DNA of 36,582 bases. Origin: JBMOGA01 sp049318625. GTDB lineage: Bacteria; Pseudomonadota; Alphaproteobacteria; Rhizobiales; Hyphomicrobiaceae. Numbering within the stretch: position 1 is the stretch's first letter; every line of letters begins with the position of its first letter. Position numbers and translations under genes: made by a program. Shown piece after piece: positions 20,865 through 28,296 of this stretch. The stretch lies in assembly GCA_049318625.1 (NCBI GenBank), contig JBMOGA010000038.1, forward strand, positions 1-36,582. Reading direction: 5' to 3'. The notes under the pieces are model-generated. The model ran no database searches. It saw only the letters and a list, made by a program, of their open reading frames with translations, and was not told the DNA's origin.

Positions 20865-21446
20865 ATGCGCGTCTATGGCGACTTGAGATCCGGCAACTGC
20901 CTCAAGGTGAAGTGGACGGCCGACCTGCTCGGCCGCCCCTACGCTTGGCAGCCCGTCGACATCATGGCCGGAGACACGCGGACAGCGGACTATCTGGCCC
21001 GCTTCCCGATGGGCCAGGTGCCGGCCATCGAGTTCGACGACGGGCGCACGCTCGCCCAGTCGAATGCGATAATCCGCTATCTGGCCCGCGGCAGCCGCCT
21101 GATCCCCGCCGACCCGTTCGCCGAGGCCGAGATGGATCAATGGCTGTTCTGGGAGCAGTACAGCCACGAGCCGTACATTGCCGTCTGCCGGTTCCACATG
21201 CTCTACCAGGGCAAACCGAAGGCGGCCCGTGAGGACTGGCGCGTCGCCCGCGGCGAGCAGGCGCTCGACCTCATGGAGCGGACACTCGCGGGGCGGCAGT
21301 GGTTTGCCGGCACGGACGTCAGTCTCGCCGACATCGCCCTGCTGGCGTACACGCGAGTTGCTCCCGAGGGCGGCTTCGATCTCGGCGGGCGAAAACGGGT
21401 GACGGACTGGATCGGCCGGTGCGAAGGCGCACTCGGCATTTCGTAA
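20865..21446 (+). CDS. glutathione S-transferase family protein inside the glt operon
   Basis: A 193-residue glutathione S-transferase fold. The N-terminal thioredoxin-like part begins MRVYGDLRSGNCLKVKWTADLL, with the conserved cis-proline in MGQVPAIEF and the glutathione-contact ESxAI-like segment as AQSNAIIRYLA. The C-terminal helical half carries the family N-capping motif as TDVSLADIALLAYTRV. It starts four bases after gltB and has no obvious ribosome-binding site, so translation may depend on gltB. A GST gene between gltB and gltD is unexpected. It could protect the enzyme or the Fe-S clusters from oxidants or electrophiles, but the actual substrate is unknown. Confidence 0.85.
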   Translation: MRVYGDLRSGNCLKVKWTADLLGRPYAWQPVDIMAGDTRTADYLARFPMGQVPAIEFDDGRTLAQSNAIIRYLARGSRLIPADPFAEAEMDQWLFWEQYSHEPYIAVCRFHMLYQGKPKAAREDWRVARGEQALDLMERTLAGRQWFAGTDVSLADIALLAYTRVAPEGGFDLGGRKRVTDWIGRCEGALGIS

Positions 21447-21506
21447 CGGATCATTGTGCAACGGCTGGTGGCGATGGCGCCGAGGCCGGAGGGTGAGGAC
21501 GACGCG

Positions 21507-22925
21507 ATGGGCAAGATCACCGGCTTCATGGAGTTCGAGCGCAAGGACCGCGTATACACGCCGGTCGAAGAGCGCCTGAAGCACTGGCACGAGTTCGTCG
21601 TGCCGCTGCCCGAGGGCGAGGTGCGCACGCAGGCGGGCCGCTGCATGGATTGCGGCATCCCCTACTGCCACAACGGCTGCCCGGTGAACAATCAGATCCC
21701 GGACTGGAACGACCTCGTCTACAAGGGCGACTGGCAGACAGCCTCGCGCAACCTCCACTCGACCAACAACTTCCCGGAGATCACCGGCCGCATCTGCCCG
21801 GCGCCGTGCGAAGCCTCCTGCACGCTGAACATCGACGACAAACCGGTCACCATCAAGACGATCGAATGTGCCGTCGCCGACCGCGCCTTCCAGGAAGGCT
21901 GGATCGTGCCGCAGCCGGCCGAGCGCAAGACCGGCAAGAGCGTGGCCGTGATCGGCTCGGGCCCCGCGGGCCTCGCCGCCGCCCAGCAGCTCGCCCGCAC
22001 CGGCCACGAGGTCCATGTCTACGAGAAGAACGCCCACCCCGGCGGCCTGCTGCGCTACGGCATTCCCGACTTCAAGCTCGAAAAGTCCGTGATCGAGCGC
22101 CGGGTCGCGCAGATGCAGGCCGAGGGCGTGACGTTCCACTGCAACGTCGAGGTCGGCAAGGCCGTCGCCATCGCCGACCTCGAGGCCCGCCACGACGCCG
22201 TGCTGCTCGCCGGCGGCGCCGAGAAGCCGCGCGATCTGGCCGTGCCGGGCCGCGACCTCGCCGGCATCCACTACGCCATGGACTTCCTGCCCCAGCAGAA
22301 CCGCCGCGTATCCGGCGAACCGCTCGCGCCGTCCACGGGCGAAATCGCCGCCGGCCGCCACGTCGTCGTCATCGGTGGCGGCGACACCGGCTCCGACTGC
22401 ATCGGCACCAGCTTCCGTCAGGGCGCACTGTCCGTGACGCAGCTCGAGATCATGCCGATCGCCCCGGAGCACGAAAACAAGGATCTCACCTGGCCCAACT
22501 GGCCGCTCAAGTTCCGCACCTCGTCGAGCCAGGCCGAGGGCGCCAAGCGCGACTTCTCGGTCAACACCAAGCGCTTCGAGGGCAAGGACGGCCGCGTTTC
22601 CAAGCTGGTCTGCGTCAAGGTCGACAATAAGTTCAAGGAGATCCCGGGCACCGAGTTCGAGATCCAGGCCGACCTCGTGCTGCTGGCCATGGGCTTCGTC
22701 AGCCCGATCGCCGAAGGCATGGTGAAGGAACTTGGCGTCGAACTGGACCCACGCGGCAACGTCAAGGCCAACGACCGCGACTACGGCACCACTCGCAAGC
22801 GGGTTTTTGCAGCGGGCGACATGCGCCGCGGTCAGTCGCTGGTCGTGTGGGCCATCCGGGAAGGCCGCCAGGCCGCCCACGCGATCGACAAGGCCCTGAT
22901 GGGCCGCAGCGACCTGCCGCGCTGA
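21507..22925 (+). CDS. gltD: glutamate synthase (NADPH) small subunit
   Basis: The 472-residue beta subunit, which passes electrons from NADPH through FAD to the GltB Fe-S clusters. The N-terminal cysteines sit in CMDCGIPYCHNGC (46, 49, 54, 58) and CPAPCEASC (97, 101, 105), as needed for two 4Fe-4S clusters. The FAD-binding motif VAVIGSGPAGLAAAQQL has its GxGxxG at 150-155. The NADPH-binding motif VVVIGGGDTGSDCIG follows about 145 residues later. The C-terminus ends with VFAAGDMRRGQSLVVWAIREG, a typical FAD contact. I start at the ATG at 21507, with GGAGGGTGAGG upstream; a frame from 21456 is also open but not supported. It is the last gene of the glt operon. Confidence 0.97.
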   Translation: MGKITGFMEFERKDRVYTPVEERLKHWHEFVVPLPEGEVRTQAGRCMDCGIPYCHNGCPVNNQIPDWNDLVYKGDWQTASRNLHSTNNFPEITGRICPAPCEASCTLNIDDKPVTIKTIECAVADRAFQEGWIVPQPAERKTGKSVAVIGSGPAGLAAAQQLARTGHEVHVYEKNAHPGGLLRYGIPDFKLEKSVIERRVAQMQAEGVTFHCNVEVGKAVAIADLEARHDAVLLAGGAEKPRDLAVPGRDLAGIHYAMDFLPQQNRRVSGEPLAPSTGEIAAGRHVVVIGGGDTGSDCIGTSFRQGALSVTQLEIMPIAPEHENKDLTWPNWPLKFRTSSSQAEGAKRDFSVNTKRFEGKDGRVSKLVCVKVDNKFKEIPGTEFEIQADLVLLAMGFVSPIAEGMVKELGVELDPRGNVKANDRDYGTTRKRVFAAGDMRRGQSLVVWAIREGRQAAHAIDKALMGRSDLPR

Positions 22926-22949
22926 ACGGCGCGGCCGAAGCGACCGGCC

Positions 22950-24293
22950 TCAGCCGCCGCGCGCCCGTGCCCGCACGGTGCCGGCGTCCTTGCCGGCAGG
23001 CGCCGCACCCTCGGCTTCCGCCGACTGCTCCGGCTTGGGCCACGAGAAGTCGTCGATCCGTCCAGGCTTCGGCAGCACCCGCTCGCCCTTGACCAGCACC
23101 CGGAAGAACGGCGCCTGCGTCGGCGCCATCCGGCGGCGCGCCGCGCTGTCGGCCGCTGGCGTCACCGACGTCATCACCAGAAGTCCGCCGGCGATCTCGT
23201 CGGTCAGCGTATCGCCGAGCTGTGACGGCCGCTCGATCGATTCCCGCCGCGTCACCAGCGCCATGACACGGGCCGGAATCGCCGGCCGCGGCAGATCGAA
23301 CGTGACCGTCTCTTCCCGGCCCTGCGCGCTGACGATACGGAACTGGATCCGACCGTTGTCGGCCTTCTGCTCGCCCTCGGCCGGCGAGGCCGGCGTCCCG
23401 GCGCTGGCGGGGCGGGAGCCACCCTTGGTACCCTTGGCGGCCGCGGCAGCGGCCGCGCCGGCCGCCAACTCGTCTGGCCCCTTGTTGGGCGACACGCGCC
23501 GTTGCTCCGCCTCGGTGCCGAGCAGCGGAATGCTGCGCTCCGACTTGGCCTGGTTGAGATCGCGCCGCACCACCCGCTCTACGAAGTGGGCGAGCTTGCG
23601 ATTGCCGGCCTCGGTGAAATGCACGCCGTCGTTCTCGCGCAGCAGCCGCATCTTGCCCGTCACGTCCGGGCCGTAGGGATTGAAATTGCCGTCCTCGTCG
23701 GCGAACCCGGCATAGGCGTCGATGAACTTGAGCCCATTGAGGAACGCCCGCTCGCGGAAGATCTCGTTGATCGTCTCGATATCGCGGGTCGCCTCGCTCC
23801 GCCGCATCACCGGCAGGCCGACCCAGTAAACCGCCGCCTTCTTCCGCTTCAGGATCTTCATGACCCGGTCGACGCGCTGGCCGAAGAGATCACGCCACTC
23901 GGGAGATCCGACGAGAACCCGTCGCCCCGATGGATTGCGCAGCGGCATGCGATCCCACACCCCGAGCATCACCACCGCGATGTGCAGGGGCTCGCGCCAG
24001 GCCGGATCCTCGAGCGCCTTGAGATCCTCCTCGAACTCGCTGCGCGACAGGCCGTTGAGCGGACGGGCCTTGCGCTGGAGCTGCACGCCTTCGGCCCCGC
24101 TCATCGCCTCGGCGAGACCATCGGCGAGCCCGTTGGCCAGCGTGTCGCCGAGCACCAGCATGCGATAGGTGTCGTTCTCGGGGAACGGCGTGATGAAACT
24201 GGGGCCAGCGAGATCGTCCTGTGCCACCGCCGGCAGCGCGCCGGCCAGCAGTGTCAGAGCGCCCAGGAGATTGACCACCCAACGTGCCCGCAT
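22950..24293 (-). CDS. exported DUF459/SGNH-like protein with altered catalytic motifs
   Basis: A 447-residue exported protein with a signal peptide (residues 6-24, ending AVAQ) and an SGNH-hydrolase-like domain of the DUF459 type at about residues 42-245. The usual block I GDS is GDT here (Thr51 in LVLGDTLANG), and the block III GxND is GVWD at 111-114. The block V Asp-x-x-His is kept (DGVHF, Asp222 and His225). Esterase activity is therefore doubtful unless Thr51 acts as nucleophile. The C-terminal half has an alanine-rich linker and ends in a domain I do not recognise. The ATG at 24293 has GAGGTG five bases upstream. It follows two lytic transglycosylase genes, which suggests a role at the cell wall. 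Confidence 0.75.
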   Translation of the reverse strand: MRARWVVNLLGALTLLAGALPAVAQDDLAGPSFITPFPENDTYRMLVLGDTLANGLADGLAEAMSGAEGVQLQRKARPLNGLSRSEFEEDLKALEDPAWREPLHIAVVMLGVWDRMPLRNPSGRRVLVGSPEWRDLFGQRVDRVMKILKRKKAAVYWVGLPVMRRSEATRDIETINEIFRERAFLNGLKFIDAYAGFADEDGNFNPYGPDVTGKMRLLRENDGVHFTEAGNRKLAHFVERVVRRDLNQAKSERSIPLLGTEAEQRRVSPNKGPDELAAGAAAAAAAKGTKGGSRPASAGTPASPAEGEQKADNGRIQFRIVSAQGREETVTFDLPRPAIPARVMALVTRRESIERPSQLGDTLTDEIAGGLLVMTSVTPAADSAARRRMAPTQAPFFRVLVKGERVLPKPGRIDDFSWPKPEQSAEAEGAAPAGKDAGTVRARARGG

Positions 24294-24350
24294 TCGGTCA
24301 CCTCGTGTCTTTGCCGACCGCCCGCAACGCCGCGTCACGGCCGCTTCATA

Positions 24351-25622
24351 TCACAATCGCGCGTCCCGCCGAAGCCGCTCCAGCAGCCGCTGGCTGGCAT
24401 ACCCGTCGGCCGGAATTCCAGCGGCCTTCTGATAGGCCCGTATGGCGGCCTGTGTCTGCCGCCCGATCAGGCCGTCGACGGCTCCGATATCATGACCGAG
24501 CCCGCCGAGCAGCCGCTGCAGTTCCTCCCGTTCGGCCCGCACCAGCGGCGGATCGTCGACCGGCCAGGCCGCCAGCACCGCCCCCCCGCCGGACAGCCGG
24601 TCCGCGAGATGACAGACCGCCAGCGCGTACGCAACGGATTGGTTGTAGCGCAGCACCGCGCCGAAGTTCTGCGTGACCAGGAACGCCGGGCCGCGCGCCC
24701 CCGCCGGCAGCAGCACCCGCGACAGCGCCGTGCCCGGCATCCGCCGCGAAGCCTCGACGGGTGAGCCGGGCCCGTCCGCGCCAGCCGGCTTGACGCCGAG
24801 CGCCATCCATCCGGCCAACGTCCGCTCGCTGCCCGGCGCCGCCAGCCCATGGTCGAATGTCGGCGGCAGCACCACCTCGAAGGCACACGGCCGGTCGCCC
24901 ACCCAGCCCGATGCCTTGAGGTACTTGGCCGTCGACGCCAGCGCATCGGCGGTGGACCACAGATCGCGGCGCCCGTCGCCGTCGAAATCGATGGCGTGCG
25001 CCTGATAGGTCGACGGGATGAACTGGGTGTGCCCCATCGCCCCCGCCCACGACCCCGTCATACGCTCCGCCACCGCGTCGCCGCGCTCGATCATTCTCAG
25101 CGCGGCAATCAGTTCGCCCCGCCAGAACGGACCGCGCCGCTCGTCCATGGCGGCGAGCGTGGCCAGCGAGCGCACGATCCGCCGCTCGCCCATCGCGGCG
25201 CCGAAGTTCGACTCGATGCCCCAGATGGCCGTCACCACGTGCCGGTCGACCCCGAACGCGGCCTCGACATCGAGCAGCGTCTGCCGCTCGGCGACAAGTT
25301 TCGCGCGGCCGTCGGCCATGCGCTGCTCGCTGACCAGCTTGCCGAGGTATTGCCACGGCGCGATGCTGTATTCCGGCTGCCGGCGCGACAGTTCGATCAC
25401 CTCGGGATCGGCGGCCAGGCCGGCAAAGGCCACGCCGACGGTCTTCGCCGAAAGCCCGAGCGATGCCGCCCGCTGCGCGATGTCGCTGGTCACCGCCTGC
25501 AGACGCGCCTCCGCATCGGCCTCGGCCGCCGCGGGAGCAGGGATCGGTCCAGGGCCCTGCGCCGTGGCCACGGGAGCCGCGACGAGCCCGAGCGCAAGGG
25601 CGAGCGCCAAAACCCGTGTCAT
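24351..25622 (-). CDS. MltB-type lytic murein transglycosylase, second in tandem
   Basis: A 423-residue exported enzyme that would cleave peptidoglycan glycan strands to form 1,6-anhydromuramic ends. A signal peptide covers residues 1-21. The catalytic domain contains AIWGIESNFGAAMGE with the catalytic Glu138, then MGHTQFIPSTYQAHAID and a calcium-site-like DFDGDGRRDLW. A C-terminal peptidoglycan-binding domain covers the last 60 residues (LLGGLGHDIGAVDGLIGRQT). The ATG at 25622 overlaps the TGA stop of the preceding transglycosylase gene by four bases, so translation is probably coupled. Both copies are 423 residues but differ a lot in sequence. The DUF459/SGNH gene follows after 57 bases. 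Confidence 0.9.
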   Translation of the reverse strand: MTRVLALALALGLVAAPVATAQGPGPIPAPAAAEADAEARLQAVTSDIAQRAASLGLSAKTVGVAFAGLAADPEVIELSRRQPEYSIAPWQYLGKLVSEQRMADGRAKLVAERQTLLDVEAAFGVDRHVVTAIWGIESNFGAAMGERRIVRSLATLAAMDERRGPFWRGELIAALRMIERGDAVAERMTGSWAGAMGHTQFIPSTYQAHAIDFDGDGRRDLWSTADALASTAKYLKASGWVGDRPCAFEVVLPPTFDHGLAAPGSERTLAGWMALGVKPAGADGPGSPVEASRRMPGTALSRVLLPAGARGPAFLVTQNFGAVLRYNQSVAYALAVCHLADRLSGGGAVLAAWPVDDPPLVRAEREELQRLLGGLGHDIGAVDGLIGRQTQAAIRAYQKAAGIPADGYASQRLLERLRRDARL

Positions 25623-26890
25623 CGCGCTGGCGCCCCGGCTGTCAGATGCTGCAACAGGCCACGCGTCGGCCAGCAGTCGACGGCCAGTTTGCTCTGACGC
25701 TGGTAGGTGCCGATCAGCCGGCGCGTGTTCGAGCCGACCTTGCCGTCGATCTTCTCGATTGCCAGCCCGCGCCGCTGCAGATGCTGCTGGATCGCCGCGA
25801 CCTCGCTTTCGGGCATGGCGGCGATCTCCTTCCAGGGCGTGTCGAAATCGCCGCCGCCGGCGATGCGATCCGCCAGATGGCCGACGAACGTCGCGTAGAG
25901 GTCGGACATGTTGTAGCGGCGGATGACCTTGTAGTTCTCGGTTACCAGAAAGGCCGGTCCGAACGCTCCGGCGGGTGACATCAGATAGGCCTCGGCCGAC
26001 TGGTGCGCCGCCGGCAGCGGCCGGTTGCCGGTCCGCTTGAAGCCGAGCCGGGCCCAGGCGGAGAGCGGCCGCGCCTGATCGGGCCCCTCGAGCGCGCAGT
26101 CGGCGCCCGCCGGCACGACCACCTCGAAGCCCCACGGCAGGCCGGTGACCCAGCCCTTGAGCCGCAGCTGCTCCGCCGCCGAAGCCAGCGCGTCCGGGAT
26201 CGAGCGGAACAGATCCGGCCGCCGCCCGTCGAGCGATCGCGCCGACTGATAGAATTCCGACGGCATGAACTGGGTGAGCCCCATCGCCCCGGCCCACGAC
26301 GACCGCATCGCATCCACGGTGACGATGCGATCCTCGAGCATCTTGAGCGCAAACAGCAACTCGGTACGGAACAAGTCCTTGCGCCGGCCGAGATACGCCT
26401 GGGTCGCGAGAACGCGGATCGCGTAATGGGGCAGCTTGTGCGTGCCGAAGGCCGTCTCGCGGCCCCAGATGGCGAGCACGATATGCCGGTCCACGCCGAT
26501 CACGCTTTCGATGCGGTCCACCGTCGCCGCATGCTGGCGAACCAGATCACGCCCCTGACTGCCGAGCCGCGACAACAGCACCGGGTCGAGATAGGCGCGG
26601 GGCGACTTGGTGAATTCCGCCTGCCCGCTCGACTTCGGCGTCTGGCCGGGCAGCACGAGATCCGGCAGCTTGAGATCCGGGGTGACGCCCTTGAAGGCGC
26701 TCTCGAGCACAGCGGGCGAGACGTTGTAGGGCGGTGCGGCCGCCTCCGCCCGAACGCCCGCGAGCCACCGCTCGAAGGCCGCATCGGCGTGCGCGGCACT
26801 CGGCCCCGCCAGCGCCAGCACGAAAACGGCAAGCGCGCGCAGCGCGATGCCGGCGCGTCTCCACCCGAGACTGGTTCTTGATTTCGCCAC
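25619..26890 (-). CDS. MltB-type lytic murein transglycosylase, first in tandem
   Basis: A 423-residue exported transglycosylase with a long signal peptide (hydrophobic residues 14-34, ending AAHA). The catalytic core has AIWGRETAFGTHK with Glu145 as the likely catalytic acid and MGLTQFMPSEFYQSARS shortly after. The C-terminus is a peptidoglycan-binding domain (IQQHLQRRGLAIEKIDGKVG). I start at a GTG at 26890, which has GGGAG eight bases upstream; an ATG that would begin the same protein is absent. The ATGA overlap with the next gene shows a tandem, coupled pair. Unlike the second copy, its DGRRPDLF segment lacks the DFDGDG calcium-site-like sequence. A 107-base gap separates it from gcrA. 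Confidence 0.9.
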   Translation of the reverse strand: MAKSRTSLGWRRAGIALRALAVFVLALAGPSAAHADAAFERWLAGVRAEAAAPPYNVSPAVLESAFKGVTPDLKLPDLVLPGQTPKSSGQAEFTKSPRAYLDPVLLSRLGSQGRDLVRQHAATVDRIESVIGVDRHIVLAIWGRETAFGTHKLPHYAIRVLATQAYLGRRKDLFRTELLFALKMLEDRIVTVDAMRSSWAGAMGLTQFMPSEFYQSARSLDGRRPDLFRSIPDALASAAEQLRLKGWVTGLPWGFEVVVPAGADCALEGPDQARPLSAWARLGFKRTGNRPLPAAHQSAEAYLMSPAGAFGPAFLVTENYKVIRRYNMSDLYATFVGHLADRIAGGGDFDTPWKEIAAMPESEVAAIQQHLQRRGLAIEKIDGKVGSNTRRLIGTYQRQSKLAVDCWPTRGLLQHLTAGAPAR

Positions 26891-26970
26891 GCCGTCCGCT
26901 CCCTTTACCGGCGCGTCTGCCAGCACTTGTCGGCGGATTTGCGACCCGTGGCAATCGCAGGGGCGAGACT

Positions 26971-26992
26971 TGGCGGGCCCGCAGGCCCGCCA
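26971..26992 (-). terminator. terminator-like hairpin after gcrA
   Basis: TGGCGGGCC (26971-26979) and GGCCCGCCA (26984-26992) form a perfect 9-bp stem with a four-base loop, six bases beyond the gcrA stop codon on the minus strand. No T run follows. It could act as a terminator for gcrA and insulate the transglycosylase operon, or only stabilise the 3' end. Confidence 0.45.
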
Positions 26993-26997
26993 GTTCG

Positions 26998-27549
26998 TCA
27001 GGCCTCGACGCTCTCCTTGGAGCGCGACAGGGCCGTCACGTGTGCCGGCGCGGCGATCTCGCGCTGCTCGCGGCGGAGCGGCTGCGGCGGCTGGAAGGCA
27101 CGGCGGGCGTGGAACTCGCAGTAGGGCAGACCCGCCATCTTGTTCTGATTGCAGAAATGGAAATCCGCCGCTTGCGGATCGCCGATCGGCCACCGGCAGT
27201 TGCAGTCGGTCAGCGTCTCGATGGACCGGCGCTCGGCCAACGGGATGTCTAGTTCCTCGGCGGTCGACACGAACGGCTCGGCCTCGGGCTGATAGAGCGC
27301 GCGCAGCGCTGTGTTGCCGGGCTGTGCGAAGCGCGGCTTGGCCAGACGCTTCGCCACTTGCGTCCGCGACCGCGGACGGTGCGACTTGAGGCGTGCGGTG
27401 GTGGCACGGCCCGACAGGCCGAGCCGGTGAACCTTGCCGATAACGGCGTTGCGCGTCACACCGCCGAGACGACCCGCGATCTGGCTCGCGCTCAATCCCT
27501 CGGACCAGAGTTTCTTCAGAAGCTCAACGCGTTCATCGTTCCAAGCCAT
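26998..27549 (-). CDS. gcrA: GcrA cell-cycle transcription regulator
   Basis: A 183-residue GcrA protein, the alphaproteobacterial regulator that binds sigma-70 and promoters methylated by CcrM at GANTC. The N-terminal helix-turn-helix starts at once: MAWNDERVELLKKLWSEGLS, then IAGRLGGVTRNAVIGKVHRLGL. The C-terminal module that binds RNA polymerase holds CRWPIGDP, DFHFCNQ and PYCEFHARRAFQPP, the usual Cys/His cluster of the family. The length is normal. I start at the ATG at 27549, giving the canonical MAWN N-terminus, with GAGGAG about 12 bases upstream; the open frame continues further but without family support. The gene stands alone, with a hairpin after it. Confidence 0.95.
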   Translation of the reverse strand: MAWNDERVELLKKLWSEGLSASQIAGRLGGVTRNAVIGKVHRLGLSGRATTARLKSHRPRSRTQVAKRLAKPRFAQPGNTALRALYQPEAEPFVSTAEELDIPLAERRSIETLTDCNCRWPIGDPQAADFHFCNQNKMAGLPYCEFHARRAFQPPQPLRREQREIAAPAHVTALSRSKESVEA

Positions 27550-28121
27550 TGGTATTGCAGCTCCTCGCGCAATAGCGCCCGGCTCGAGAACGAGCGAGCC
27601 CGGGGCGAACCGGCTGGAGCTCACGCCGATCGATGCGCGATGGACCGCGCACACGAATGACGGAAACCCGGCAACCGGCTACAAGATTGAACTGAGATTT
27701 ACTCGGGAACTTACGCGACAGGGTCACTGACGGGCCGAACGATTACTTGGCCCAACGCGACACCACCTGGAGGCAGGGCAAACAACAGTGCCCACAACTA
27801 CGCCAACGCTCAGGTGTAGGTAAACAATAGATCAAATGGCTTCCCGGCCACAAGGGCGGGGCACGAGTTAACGAGGTGTTGACACCATGAGTGTCCCTCG
27901 CGCCACAGAACGATTCGAACCTGTGGATCAGTAACGCATCGGCAACACGTGTGGCCGACGGCCCAGGAATGCGGGCATCGAGGTGGAAACCGGCGCGGTC
28001 GCGCGCCACCATTTTAATCTCCAGGAGCGATCAACGGCAGTCTGTAGCGCCGGGTTCATCGGTGTCATCAACAGGGTTCGGTCCGGCCACGCCCCGGGCG
28101 TATTGCGCACCGGCGTCGCCA
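27550..28121. promoter_or_regulatory. intergenic region between gcrA and argD with a CtrA-like box
   Basis: No protein or RNA gene is supported in this stretch. It is noticeably richer in A and T than its neighbours around 27660-27840. At 27868-27883 there is TTAA-CGAGGTG-TTGAC, one base away from the CtrA consensus TTAA-N7-TTAAC. The same 12 bases TAACGAGGTGTT recur at 34639-34650 before the L,D-transpeptidase gene. A GANTC site (GATTC) is at 27912-27916. CtrA is known to repress gcrA in Caulobacter, so a CtrA site upstream of gcrA would make sense, though it lies about 320 bases from the gcrA start codon. Confidence 0.35.
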
Positions 28122-28150
28122 TTGACAGGTCCGGGCCTGGGCCGCATAGA
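28122..28150 (+). promoter_or_regulatory. putative promoter for the argD leader
   Basis: TTGACA at 28122-28127 is a perfect sigma-70 -35 box. CATAGA at 28145-28150 (or ATAGAT with an 18-base spacer) is a fair -10 box, 17 bases downstream. Transcription would begin near 28157, which is the A of an ATG that opens a short Arg-rich frame. No other gene start follows on the plus strand before argD at 28297. Confidence 0.5.
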
Positions 28151-28156
28151 TGTCGC

Positions 28157-28219
28157 ATGATGACGGTATCCCTACACCTGCGCCGATGGAACGGTTTGCG
28201 CGCTGCGCGCTTGCGATGA
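28157..28219 (+). CDS. putative 20-residue Arg-rich leader peptide upstream of argD
   Basis: A 20-codon frame, ATG at 28157 to TGA at 28217-28219. Five codons are arginine: CGC-CGA as codons 9-10, then CGC at 15 and 18 and CGA at 20. The predicted transcription start falls at or next to the ATG, so the message would be leaderless; the trp leader of Sinorhizobium meliloti is a known case where a leader peptide starts at the transcript's 5' end. The frame lies before a strong intrinsic terminator and an arginine biosynthesis operon, which fits ribosome-mediated attenuation. In GC-rich DNA arginine codons are common by chance, so the composition alone is weak evidence. There is no homologue in view. 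Confidence 0.45.
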   Translation: MMTVSLHLRRWNGLRAARLR

Positions 28220-28244
28220 CGGCACGTTTGCGCTCGTCACGTCC

Positions 28245-28273
28245 GCCGCGCACTTTGCGCGGCATTTTTGTTT
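28245..28273 (+). terminator. intrinsic terminator in the argD leader, likely attenuator
   Basis: GCCGCGCA (28245-28252) and TGCGCGGC (28256-28263) form a perfect 8-bp stem with a CTT loop, followed by ATTTTTGTTT. This is the best T-tract terminator in the window. It stands 23 bases before the argD ATG and only 10 bases before its AGGA (28283-28286). No plus-strand gene precedes it except the short Arg-rich frame. Its 5' arm could instead pair with UGCGCG at 28197-28202 or 28204-28209 (six base pairs). TTTGCGC occurs three times, at 28195, 28227 and 28254, each able to pair with GCGCA in the 5' arm. Confidence 0.75.
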
Positions 28274-28296
28274 CCACGCTCTAGGATGCCCTGCCG

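Noticed and set aside
27891..27935. A sequence on the minus strand that resembles a tRNA T-loop (GGTTCGAATC)
   Set aside because: The T-stem on both sides does not pair, and no acceptor or anticodon arm can be built. It is probably chance.
27743..28012. An 89-codon minus-strand frame between gcrA and argD
   Set aside because: No ribosome-binding site or family resemblance, and the composition does not look like coding sequence.
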